Shown in pieces: positions 34,411 to 43,713 of a stretch of DNA of 50,923 nucleotides. The stretch covers positions 59,023-109,945 of the forward strand of contig JALORN010000017.1 in assembly GCA_025458905.1 (NCBI GenBank), read 5' to 3'. Below the pieces are notes generated by a model, which was not told where the DNA came from, made no database searches, and saw nothing but the letters and a program-made list of their open reading frames with translations. This stretch comes from Steroidobacteraceae bacterium. GTDB lineage: Bacteria; Pseudomonadota; Gammaproteobacteria; Steroidobacterales; Steroidobacteraceae. A program made the position numbers and the translations under genes. Each line of letters starts with the position of its first letter. Position 1 is the first letter of the stretch.

Positions 34411-35060
34411 TCAGACATCTCCGGACTCCGGGGGCGCCGCGAGGTGCCGCCAGTATCGCTGCGGATGCTCGAGTATCCCGCGCGTGATCTGGTAGTGCGT
34501 CGTGTCCTCGAGGCGCGACGCCTCGATCCGCCCGCCGTCGAACGACCAGATGCTGGCTCCCGGAAAGGTGAGCAGGATCGGCGAATGCGTCGCCACGACG
34601 AGCTGCACGTCGCCGCGGGCGACCAACCGCCAGAGCTTCGCCAGGAGCGCGAGTTGCCGCTGCGGGGACAGCGCCGACTCCGGCTCGTCCATCACGATGA
34701 TGCCGGGCGACAGCCATGCGTCGAGCACTGCGAGGAAGGCTTCGCCGTGCGGAATTACCCGTCGCGTGGCCTGCGGCGGAAGGCCGCGCGCAGATGCGGC
34801 GCGAGCTCGGCGGCTGCCGTGGCACCGGGCTGGTCCGCCAGTTCGTTGCGCCCTCCGCCGCCTGCCGGAAGCCCGCAAAGCGCGGCGATCGCCTCGATCA
34901 GCGTCGATTTCCCCGACCCGTTCTCGCCGACGAAGAACGTGACCGCACGATCGAAGCGAAGGTCGAGATCGTGGACGAAGGGAAGCGAGCCCGGGAAGGT
35001 CTCCCGGTCGAGCTCGGTGTCGGGGCGACGCCGCAGGGACTGGAGGAACGGCGCCGTCAC
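34411..35060 (-). pseudogene. AAA ATPase (ABC/SMC-like, COG3910 type) with internal deletion
   Basis: From ATG 35060 residues 1-101 carry an ABC-like N-terminal half with Walker A GENGSGKST (45-53), stopping at RRPRDG. A second frame from about 34770 to 34411 carries the C-terminal half: HGEAFLAVL (remnant of the SxGE signature), IIVMDEPESALSPQRQ (Walker B and D-loop) and VVATHSPILL. Intact relatives of about 240-250 residues have roughly 60-70 residues between these parts. Both a deletion and a frame change have therefore removed the middle. The relic lies between the TonB-like gene and the cytochrome c gene. Confidence 0.75.
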
Positions 35061-35081
35061 GTCGGGCCCGGGCGAAGGCCG

Positions 35082-35477
35082 CTACGGCGCAGCCTTCAGC
35101 GCGCGCAGTGCCGGGATGTCGTCCGCCGCCTTCGGCGGCCGCAGGCTGCGCAGGAAGGCGGCGATGTCCGCGACGTCGGCATCGCCGAGCACCGCGGCGC
35201 TGTAGGCCGGCATCTGCGTGTTGGGCGTGCGGATGAAGGCCGCGATCGCCTCGGCCGACAGCGGGTCGGGGGCGAGCTTCGCGCCCGCGGTGCTGCCCTG
35301 CCCTTCGCTGCCGTGGCAGTGCACGCAGCCGACGGTCATGTAGAGCTTCCGGCCGCGCGCGGCGGAAGGTGGGCGCGCCGCAGCGGATGCGGCCGGGACA
35401 GGGTCGGCGGAGTTCGCAACGGGTGCGCCCACGGCCAGCAGCACGAGGGCCACCGCCGGGACCGACGGGATCTTCAT
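35082..35477 (-). CDS. Periplasmic monohaem c-type cytochrome
   Basis: 131 residues. A signal peptide (residues 1-23) is followed by an Ala/Pro linker and a class I cytochrome c domain with C51-V-H-C54-H55 and the axial methionine M89 in NTQMPAYS. The C-terminal helix (DVADIAAFLRSLRPP) is as usual. A strong AGGAGG lies 9 bases upstream of the ATG. The gene starts 11 bp after the stop of the ThDP-dependent enzyme gene, so the two form an operon. The cytochrome probably accepts electrons from that enzyme or serves the respiratory chain. Confidence 0.9.
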   Translation of the reverse strand: MKIPSVPAVALVLLAVGAPVANSADPVPAASAAARPPSAARGRKLYMTVGCVHCHGSEGQGSTAGAKLAPDPLSAEAIAAFIRTPNTQMPAYSAAVLGDADVADIAAFLRSLRPPKAADDIPALRALKAAP

Positions 35478-35488
35478 CGATCGTCCTC

Positions 35489-37531
35489 CTAGCGCGTCTG
35501 CGTGACGACGTCGACCAGGGCCGGCTGGCCGCGCCTGACGACCGCGACCGCCTGCTTCAGCGCCGGCGCGAGCTTCGCGGGGTCGGTGATCGGCCCGGTC
35601 GACCAGACGCCCATGCCCGCGGCGAGCCTGGCGTAGTCGATCGGCGGGTCGTCGATCGCCGTGCCGATGTGGGCGGTGTCGATGCCGCGGTTGCGGCGGT
35701 TGGCGAGGCCCTGGACGAGCATCGTCTCCTGGCCGTAGCCGCGGTTGTTGTGCATCACCGTCAGCAGCGGCACGCGATGGTGCGCCGCGGTCCACAGCGC
35801 GCCATTGGCGTACATGAAGTCGCCGTCGCACTGGATGTTGACCGAAAAGCGCCCGAGCGCGCGGTTCGCGAACGCCGCGCCCACCGCGGCGGGCAGGCCG
35901 TAGCCGACGCCGCCGCCCGCGCCGACGCCGAGGTAGCGGTAGTGCCGGTCGAAGTTCCAGAGGCGATGCGGCCAGTTGCTGATGAAGCCCTCCGAGGCAC
36001 CGACCGACACCAGCGCCCAGTCCTCGTCGCGGATCGCCAGCCACAGCTCGGTGCAGAGGCGCGCGGTCGACACCGGGCTCGCGTCCCAGCCGAGGGCCGC
36101 GGCCTGGCGGGCGGCCTCGCGCGCCGCGGCGTGCGCCCTACGATGCGCCTCGATCCGCGGCACGAGCGACGCGGTCCGCTCGCGCGTCATGCCCGAGCGG
36201 ACCGCCTCGAGCAGCGCCGGCAGCGAGGCCTCGGCGTCGCCGGTGATCGCGAGGTCGACCGGCGCGTAGCGCTGGAAGTCCTGGTAGTTGGACTTCATGT
36301 AGAGGTCGTTGACGTCGATCGTGATGGTCTTCGCGCCGCGCGCGAGCCGCGGGCGGCTGGTCTTGTCGTTGCGGTTGACCTGGTTGACCTGGCCCCAGAA
36401 GTCCGTGACCTCGAGGCCGAGGATCAGGTCTGCCTGCGGCAGCAGCCGCGCGGCTTGCGCGTTCTGGTACAGCGGATGCATCGTCGGCATGTTCTGCCGG
36501 CTCGCGAGGTCGATCACCGGCGCGCCGAGCGACTCGGCGAGCTCGACCAGCAGCCGCATCCCTTCGGGCGTGCGCGCCAGCCGGTCGACGACGATCACCG
36601 GCCGCTCGGCCGCGACCAGCCAGCGCGCCGCCTCGCGCAGCGCATTCGCGTCGCCCTGCGGCGGGACCGACGGCGAGTACCTCGGCACCCGCAGCGCACT
36701 GCGATCCGGCACCTCGAGCTCCTGCAGCTCGCTGTCGGCGACGATCGCCACCGGCTCCATCGGCGGCGTGCAGGCGATCTTGTAGCCGTGCACGAGCGAC
36801 TCCGCGAAGCCCTGCAGCGTGGTCGGCTGGTCGTCCCACTTGACGAAGTCGCGCACCATCGCGACCGGGTCCTGGGCCGAGTGGCGCCAGTCGTTGCCGC
36901 CCATGCGCTTGGTGAGGTCCAGCGTGTTGCCGAGGATGGTGACCACCGGCACCCGGTCGCACCAGGCGTTGTAGAGCGCCATCGCCGCGTGCTGCAGGCC
37001 GACGGTCGAGTGACAGAGCGCCGCCGCCGGCCTGCCCGCCGCCTTGTAGTAGCCGTTCGCCATCGCGACGGCCGACTCCTCGTGCATGCAGGTGATGAAC
37101 TCCGGCGCACGGTTGGCGCCGTAGGTGACGATCGACTCGTGCAGGCCGAGGAAGCTCGAGCCGGGGTTCGAGAACACGTAGTCGATGCCGAGCGACTTGA
37201 TGACGTCGACCATGAAGTCGGAGCCGCAGACCGCGGCGATGGCCGTGGTGCCGGGCGCGGTGCCGCCTGCGGCGCCCTGCCCGACCGGCGGCGTCGCCGC
37301 GCCGGCCGGCTCGGCGGCGACGTCCGCGGCGAGCTGCGCCGCACTCGGCGGCAGCGCCCCCCGCGCCGCGCTCGACGCGGTCGTCGCTGCCGTAGGCCGG
37401 GCCGCAGGCAGGGCGGCATCCGCCGCGGCAGCTCCCGCGACCGGCAGCGCGGAAGCGGCACCGGTGACCGCCACGGCCGAGAAGAACCTGCGCCGGTCGA
37501 TCTTCGGCGTGCCCTGGGTCCGCTTGGTCAT
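35489..37531 (-). CDS. Tat-exported thiamine-diphosphate-dependent enzyme (acetolactate synthase/benzoylformate decarboxylase-like)
   Basis: 680 residues. The Tat signal is IDRRRFFSAVAV (RRR at 13-15), followed by an Ala/Pro linker to about 95. The remainder is a full ThDP enzyme: N-terminal PYR domain with the activating Glu in MHEESAVAMANGY (E151), central domain (about 310-450) and C-terminal PP domain with CDGDFMYANGALW (about 568-580) and HNNRGYG (594-600). All catalytic motifs are present. The nearest patterns are acetolactate synthase, benzoylformate decarboxylase and oxalyl-CoA decarboxylase-like. Nearly all relatives are cytoplasmic; here the enzyme would act in the periplasm with the cytochrome c encoded 11 bp downstream, suggesting oxidative decarboxylation of a 2-oxoacid. 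The substrate is not known. Confidence 0.85.
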   Translation of the reverse strand: MTKRTQGTPKIDRRRFFSAVAVTGAASALPVAGAAAADAALPAARPTAATTASSAARGALPPSAAQLAADVAAEPAGAATPPVGQGAAGGTAPGTTAIAAVCGSDFMVDVIKSLGIDYVFSNPGSSFLGLHESIVTYGANRAPEFITCMHEESAVAMANGYYKAAGRPAAALCHSTVGLQHAAMALYNAWCDRVPVVTILGNTLDLTKRMGGNDWRHSAQDPVAMVRDFVKWDDQPTTLQGFAESLVHGYKIACTPPMEPVAIVADSELQELEVPDRSALRVPRYSPSVPPQGDANALREAARWLVAAERPVIVVDRLARTPEGMRLLVELAESLGAPVIDLASRQNMPTMHPLYQNAQAARLLPQADLILGLEVTDFWGQVNQVNRNDKTSRPRLARGAKTITIDVNDLYMKSNYQDFQRYAPVDLAITGDAEASLPALLEAVRSGMTRERTASLVPRIEAHRRAHAAAREAARQAAALGWDASPVSTARLCTELWLAIRDEDWALVSVGASEGFISNWPHRLWNFDRHYRYLGVGAGGGVGYGLPAAVGAAFANRALGRFSVNIQCDGDFMYANGALWTAAHHRVPLLTVMHNNRGYGQETMLVQGLANRRNRGIDTAHIGTAIDDPPIDYARLAAGMGVWSTGPITDPAKLAPALKQAVAVVRRGQPALVDVVTQTR

Positions 37532-37655
37532 GACGCCCCCCGGCCGCGCGACCCAAGTGTTCCATGACGCACGCGCGGACTCTCGATTCTAGGCGCGCAG
37601 CACCGGCGCCCCGCGCACGCTCGACGGCGGTCCCACCGCGTGAATCGTTGGGCGC

Positions 37656-38306
37656 TCAGAGCTGCAGGCACCGGCGGATCGCAGCCGCATCCGAAAAGCA
37701 CGCGAAGGCGGTCTCGTGCGCCACCCGGCCACCGATCGCGACGAAGTCCCAGCCGAGCGCGCGGCAGGCCGCGCGATCCCAGTCGCCGTCGCCGAAATAG
37801 GTGCACCGCGACGGCGTCACGTCCCCACAGGCGCGGCGCGCGGCGATCTGCATGATCCCGGTCCGGTCGGGTGCATCGGACGCGGTCGCGAGCGGCGTGT
37901 CGCCGATCTCGAAACCCGCGGTCGCGAGCTTCAGCAGCGCCGTCGCCCGCCATCCGCCCGTGGCGATCGCGACGCGGCAACGCGGGTCGGCGCGCAGGCC
38001 GTCGAACAGGGCCCGCGCGCCCGGGATCTCGCGGCACTCCCCGGGGTCGGCTGCGAGCCGCGCGGCGATCGCTGCGACGAAGCGTCGCTCCACCTCTCGC
38101 CGCAGGCGTCCGTCGGCATCGGAAACGGAGTGCCGTTCGAGCACCTCCTCGAGGATCCCGCTGTCGGTGACGTGCCGGTAGCCGGACCAGTCCTCGTCGA
38201 CCTCCCGGCCGAGCACCTCGCCCAGGGTCCGTGCATAGATCGCGCCGTCGAAACCCATCGAATCGACCAGCGTGCCGTCGACGTCGAAGACCACGAGGTG
38301 GGTCAT
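37656..38306 (-). CDS. HAD-family phosphatase (phosphoglycolate phosphatase-like)
   Basis: 216 residues. The HAD core is complete: FDVDGTLVDS with nucleophile D8 and acid D10, an alpha-helical cap (20-90), IATGG (motif II), K126-equivalent in LLKLA and YFGDGDWD (motif IV). It is a small cytosolic phosphatase like Gph or pyrophosphatase PpaX. The substrate cannot be fixed from sequence alone. It is on the same strand as the ThDP enzyme but upstream, separated by 124 bp, in which I see no clear promoter. Confidence 0.85.
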   Translation of the reverse strand: MTHLVVFDVDGTLVDSMGFDGAIYARTLGEVLGREVDEDWSGYRHVTDSGILEEVLERHSVSDADGRLRREVERRFVAAIAARLAADPGECREIPGARALFDGLRADPRCRVAIATGGWRATALLKLATAGFEIGDTPLATASDAPDRTGIMQIAARRACGDVTPSRCTYFGDGDWDRAACRALGWDFVAIGGRVAHETAFACFSDAAAIRRCLQL

Positions 38307-38328
38307 GCCGACGCCGCCGCGGGCTCGA

Positions 38329-38457
38329 TCATCGGCTGGCCAGCGGCAGCGGCGCCTCGCGCGAGCCCTGCGCGGCCGCGACGTCCGAACCCTGCGCGGC
38401 GGGGGTCATCACGGCGGGGCGGTCGAGGTACTGGAACAGGCGGTCGGCGGGACTCAT
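38329..38457 (-). CDS. Possible 42-residue ORF or gene fragment
   Basis: ATG 38457 to TGA 38329 encodes MSPADRLFQYLDRPAVMTP and 23 further residues rich in Ala, Gln, Ser and Pro. The N-terminal half has the look of the stretch between the membrane and ATPase domains of ABC exporters (RxFxxLDRP). It may be a leftover of such a gene rather than a functional peptide. No clear ribosome site is present. It fills most of the gap between the HAD gene and the anchored protein at 38541. Confidence 0.25.
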   Translation of the reverse strand: MSPADRLFQYLDRPAVMTPAAQGSDVAAAQGSREAPLPLASR

Positions 38458-38540
38458 GCGGGTCGAGGTGCGGGCAGCGCGCGACGTCTCGGGCAGGCGC
38501 TACGATTGTGTTCCGCGAACCCGGGGGCGGCAATCCAGCG

Positions 38541-38963
38541 ATGAACTCGAAGCACGCGTCGAGGCCGCCACCGGCCTGGCTCAGGCGACTCCTGCCGCTG
38601 GCGCTGGTGGTCGGGGCGCTCGCGGTCTGGTGGTCGCCGGACGGCGCGCCGGGCGACGCCCCGTCGCGACCCTGCCCGGCCATCGGCCGCGCCGCCTTCG
38701 ATGCGGCGCTGGCGGCGGGCGCGGTGCGCGGCGTGGCGCGCATCGCGGCGGACGGCACGCTGGAGCTCGACTTCGGGCCGGGCGTGGTCGGCTGCGCGAC
38801 GCAGCGCGGGCTCGCGGTGCGGCCCTGCCGCCGGCCGGACGAGCTGGTGGTCGAGGTGCTGCAGGACGGCGCGGCGCCGGCCTACGTGCGAGTGCCGGCG
38901 GGCGCGGAATACCGCTTCCGCGCCGGGCGCGGCGCGCAGGCCTGCGAGATCCTGGAGCGCTGA
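38541..38963 (+). CDS. Single-pass membrane-anchored hypothetical protein
   Basis: 140 residues. A basic N-terminus is followed by one hydrophobic segment (LLPLALVVGALAVWW, 18-32). A small periplasmic domain follows with four cysteines (C44, C84, C93 and one near the end in AQACEILER) and a central beta-rich part (VARIAADGTLELDFGPGVVGC). The cysteines may form two disulphides. I do not recognise the family. It is the only plus-strand gene between 34.4 and 48.2 kb and converges with the histidine kinase gene with a 33-bp gap. Confidence 0.55.
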   Translation: MNSKHASRPPPAWLRRLLPLALVVGALAVWWSPDGAPGDAPSRPCPAIGRAAFDAALAAGAVRGVARIAADGTLELDFGPGVVGCATQRGLAVRPCRRPDELVVEVLQDGAAPAYVRVPAGAEYRFRAGRGAQACEILER

Positions 38964-38996
38964 GCCCCGGCGACGGGCGCTCGATGCCGCAGTCGG

Positions 38997-40694
<1,698 letters not shown>

Positions 40695-40873
40695 GGCCTT
40701 CCGGTGGCGGTGGCCCCGGGCGGGGCGTCACCCGGATATCGGCGCGTCGCTACGCCGCTTGAGCCACGATACTGCGTCTCAGAGAAACCCGGGGCGACGC
40801 GCTTGTCATATGGACGCGGTGCTTCGGGCGAACGGGCGTCGGTGGAGCCCCCGTGGGACTGGCGGGCGCACCC

Positions 40874-40981
40874 TCACTCCCAACGCGCCAGTTCGCAGGC
40901 CGGGAGCGTCGTGAAGAAGGCGTCGTCGAGCAGCCGCGCCAGATCCGTCTCGGCGTCTTGGATGTCGACCAGGCGGACCAT
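40874..40981 (-). pseudogene. Phd/YefM-type antitoxin relic
   Basis: A 35-residue ORF: MVRLVDIQDAETDLARLLDD resembles the N-terminus of Phd/YefM antitoxins (VNIHDAKTHLSRLL). The remaining residues, ending in LPACELARWE, resemble the common Phd C-terminus (LPEEELARWE). The 40 or so residues that should lie between are missing, as if an internal deletion fused both ends. The frame extends upstream to the spoVR stop codon. No PIN or Doc toxin gene follows. The similarity is from memory of the family pattern, so confidence is limited. Confidence 0.4.
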
Positions 40982-41053
40982 GGAAAGCTTCGCTGGGCGA
41001 CCAAGGATCTGGCGCAGGTCAGCCGAGACCACCGCGTCATTGCCGCGGCAACC

Positions 41054-42439
41054 CTAGCGTGGCTGCGCCTCGGCCGACACCGCCATCTCGATCTCGTGCC
41101 CGCGGCTGTCGACGGTCTTGAGCCGCACCGGCCGCCGCCAGACGCGATGCAGGTACTCGAGCACCCGGGTCGAGGCTTCCGGGTCGAGGCCGCGCCCGTC
41201 GAGGCGGTGGTCGTGGACCAGCTCCAGGCTGCCGTCGACGGCGATCCGCGAGGCGGCGACCGCGGGCGCGCCGAAGTTGTACTTCGGCGCGAGCAGCGCC
41301 TCGTGCAGCGCGCCGAGGTCGTGCTCGGCGACGCGCACCTCGCCGTTGGCGCTGGCGCGGAAGCGGAACAGGCCAAGCGCCTCGGCGCGCTCGCGCGTCA
41401 GCTGGTTGCGCACGAACCCGAAGTCGTCGTCCTCGCGCATGATGCGCCGCGCCGCCTCGACGCCCTGCTCTTCGATGATCCTTTCCCAGAGCGTGAAGCC
41501 GAGGTGGTAGGGGTTGATCGCGAGGGCGACGTTCTCGCCGCTCGCCCAGGGCCGCACCACGTCGGAGTGGCACTTGGCGGCATCGAGGTAGGCGTCCTGC
41601 GGCAGGAAGCTCGCCTCGCGCAGCAGCCGCGCGTGCCAGTACGAGGCCCAGCCCTCGTTCATGACCTGGGTCGCGAACACGGGCTGGAAATAGAACGACT
41701 CCTCGCGCACCGCGAGGAAGATGTCGCGTTCCCAGCCCTCGAGGTCCGGCGCGTACTGCGCGACGAACCACAGCAGGTCGCGCTCCGGCCGCGGTGGGAT
41801 CGGCGCGCGCACGCGGCCGGGCTCGGGCGCACGGCGGCCGGTGTCGGGGCCGAGCGCCTCGTAGCGGCGCCGGAACCCGTCATCGCCGGGCGCGGCGCGC
41901 GGCGGCGCGTAGTCGGGGAAGCGCGGCCGCTCGAGCGGCTGGCCGGTGTCGACGTGCTGCTCGAGCGCGAGCGCTGCATCGAGCACGCGCTCGACGCGGG
42001 CCTGGCCGTGCTCCCCGATCGCCTGCGCGATCTGCTGCGCGTGGCGCGCGGCGCCCTCGACGATGTTGGCGCCGACCTGCTGCTGGCTGCGGCGGAACAG
42101 CAGGTTGTTGCGCGAGAAGTCGGCGTGGCCGAGCACGTGGGCCGTCACCAGCACGTTCTCGGCGAGGCTGTTGCCGGCGGCGAGGTACGCGTGGCCGGGG
42201 TTGCCGGGGAACACCACCTCGAACAGGCGCGAGTGGCCCATGCGGTGCTGGATCAGCTGGGTGATGTAGCGCAGCCCGAACGACCAGTGCGGCATGCGCA
42301 CCGGCAGCCCGTAGACCGAGATCTCCATCATGAAGCTGTCGGGCACGGCCTCGAACTCGACCGGGTCGTGCTCGAGGCCGGCCTGCGCGGCGAGGCGCTG
42401 GATCGCCCCGACGTGGTCGCGCCAGCTCGCGCCGCTCAC
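41054..42439 (-). CDS. ycgB: SpoVR family protein
   Basis: 461 residues from GTG 42439, with GTGA overlap with the DUF444 gene. The SpoVR hallmarks are present: MPHWSFGLRY, GNPGHAYLAAGNSLAENVLV, HVLGHADFSRNN, DLLWFVAQYAPDLE, MNEGWASYWH and INPYHLGFTLWE. The several conserved His residues (in HWSF, GHADF, ASYWH and PYHLG) suggest a metal or nucleotide site, but the biochemical role is unknown. It forms one unit with prkA and yeaH, which in Escherichia coli and Bacillus are associated with stationary-phase or nitrogen-stress responses. The gene symbol is taken from the E. coli counterpart. Confidence 0.9.
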   Translation of the reverse strand: MSGASWRDHVGAIQRLAAQAGLEHDPVEFEAVPDSFMMEISVYGLPVRMPHWSFGLRYITQLIQHRMGHSRLFEVVFPGNPGHAYLAAGNSLAENVLVTAHVLGHADFSRNNLLFRRSQQQVGANIVEGAARHAQQIAQAIGEHGQARVERVLDAALALEQHVDTGQPLERPRFPDYAPPRAAPGDDGFRRRYEALGPDTGRRAPEPGRVRAPIPPRPERDLLWFVAQYAPDLEGWERDIFLAVREESFYFQPVFATQVMNEGWASYWHARLLREASFLPQDAYLDAAKCHSDVVRPWASGENVALAINPYHLGFTLWERIIEEQGVEAARRIMREDDDFGFVRNQLTRERAEALGLFRFRASANGEVRVAEHDLGALHEALLAPKYNFGAPAVAASRIAVDGSLELVHDHRLDGRGLDPEASTRVLEYLHRVWRRPVRLKTVDSRGHEIEMAVSAEAQPR

Positions 42440-43620
42440 GACGCCGACTCCTGCCCGCGCTGCTGGTGGCTGAAGAAGTGCCTCACGGCGTTCCAGATGT
42501 CCTCGGTCCGGCTGACCGGGAAGGAACCGAGCGTGCCGGCGCCACCACTGCCCGGGGAGTTGCGGAACAGTCGCGCGGTCTCGGTGGTCAGGTGGCGCTG
42601 CACCGCGGCCGAGACCTCGAGGAAGCCGCAGTAGCTCGCGGACTCGCGCAGCTGCGCGAGCCGCGCGGCGGCATCGGCGCGGTCGCTGAGCGCGTTGTCG
42701 CCATCGGAGGCGTAGAAGAGGTAGATGTTGTAGCGCGACGGGCTGTAGCGCTCGGCGACGATCTCCTGCACCTTCTGGAAGCCCGAGGAGGCGATCGTGC
42801 CACCGTCGCCGCGCACCTCGAAGAAGCGCGCCTCGTCGAACTCCCAGGCCTCGGTGGTGTGCGCGACGAACACCGTCTCGATGTGCCGGTACTGGCGGCG
42901 CAGCCCCTGCACCGCCCAGAAGAAGAACGACTTGGCGAGCTTGCGGTCGGCGTCGGCCATGCTGCCCGACACGTCCATCAGCAGGAACACCACGGCCTGG
43001 GTCGCCGGGCGCGCGCGCCGGTTCAGCTGGCGGAAGCGCAGGTCGTCGTCGGTGAAGGCGGGCGGCGGCTTGCCGTCGGCCGCCGGCTGCGCCGCACCCG
43101 CCTGGGAGGCGCGCCGCTTCAGCGACTCGCGGAACGAGCGCCGCCGGTCGAGGCGCGAGCGCGCGCCCTTGCGGTCCCAGCCCTCGCGGATCCAGTCGGT
43201 CTCTTCTGCGGCGCCGCCGGCGCGCGGTTGCAGGTTGGGCAGGCGCATCTCGTCCCAGAGCCAGTCGACGATGTCGTCGACCTGCAGTTCCAGGACGAAC
43301 TCCATGCCGCCCTGCTCGCGGCCGCCGGGGCCGCGGCCCGGGCCCGCAGGGCTCGCGGGACCCGCGAGCCGGTCACCGGGCCTGACGCCCTCGCCCTGCC
43401 CGACGCCCTCCTGCTCGCCCGGGCGCAGCAGCCGGAAGTGATGGTGCTCCAGCATCCGCACCGGCACGCGGACCGTGCGCGTGCCGCCCTCGAGCACGTC
43501 GGCGTTCGCCACCAGCTCGGGCAGGTGCTGGTGCACCGCCTCGCGCACCTTCTCGTTGTGGCGCAGCCAGTCGCGCGCACCGCGCGAGAACAGCTCGTAC
43601 CAGCCGTGTTCGCTCACCAC
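42436..43620 (-). CDS. yeaH: DUF444 (YeaH/YhbH) VWA-like protein
   Basis: 394 residues from the tandem GTG GTG at 43620. The N-terminal half is charged with a Gly/Arg/Pro-rich segment (65-105), then VLELQVDDIVDWLW. The C-terminal half is a VWA-like domain with the MIDAS motif LMDVSGSM (D216), VFVAHTTEAWEFDE, a second acidic motif FYASDGDNA, and the terminal SRTEDIWNAVRHFF. It is the middle gene between prkA (93-bp gap) and spoVR (4-bp overlap). PrkA is known to phosphorylate YeaH-like substrates in other species. Confidence 0.9.
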   Translation of the reverse strand: MVSEHGWYELFSRGARDWLRHNEKVREAVHQHLPELVANADVLEGGTRTVRVPVRMLEHHHFRLLRPGEQEGVGQGEGVRPGDRLAGPASPAGPGRGPGGREQGGMEFVLELQVDDIVDWLWDEMRLPNLQPRAGGAAEETDWIREGWDRKGARSRLDRRRSFRESLKRRASQAGAAQPAADGKPPPAFTDDDLRFRQLNRRARPATQAVVFLLMDVSGSMADADRKLAKSFFFWAVQGLRRQYRHIETVFVAHTTEAWEFDEARFFEVRGDGGTIASSGFQKVQEIVAERYSPSRYNIYLFYASDGDNALSDRADAAARLAQLRESASYCGFLEVSAAVQRHLTTETARLFRNSPGSGGAGTLGSFPVSRTEDIWNAVRHFFSHQQRGQESAS

Positions 43621-43713
43621 CCGCTCCCTGCGGCGCCCCGCGCCGCGAGTCCGTTCGCTCGTGGCCTCGCCCTCCCCGCGGCCGCGCGCAGCGCGCGCGG
43701 CCGGCCCGGCCGG

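Noticed and set aside
35369..37567. Plus-strand open frame opposite the ThDP enzyme
   Set aside because: Arg/His/Val-rich mirror sequence with no motif; the minus-strand protein has all catalytic motifs.
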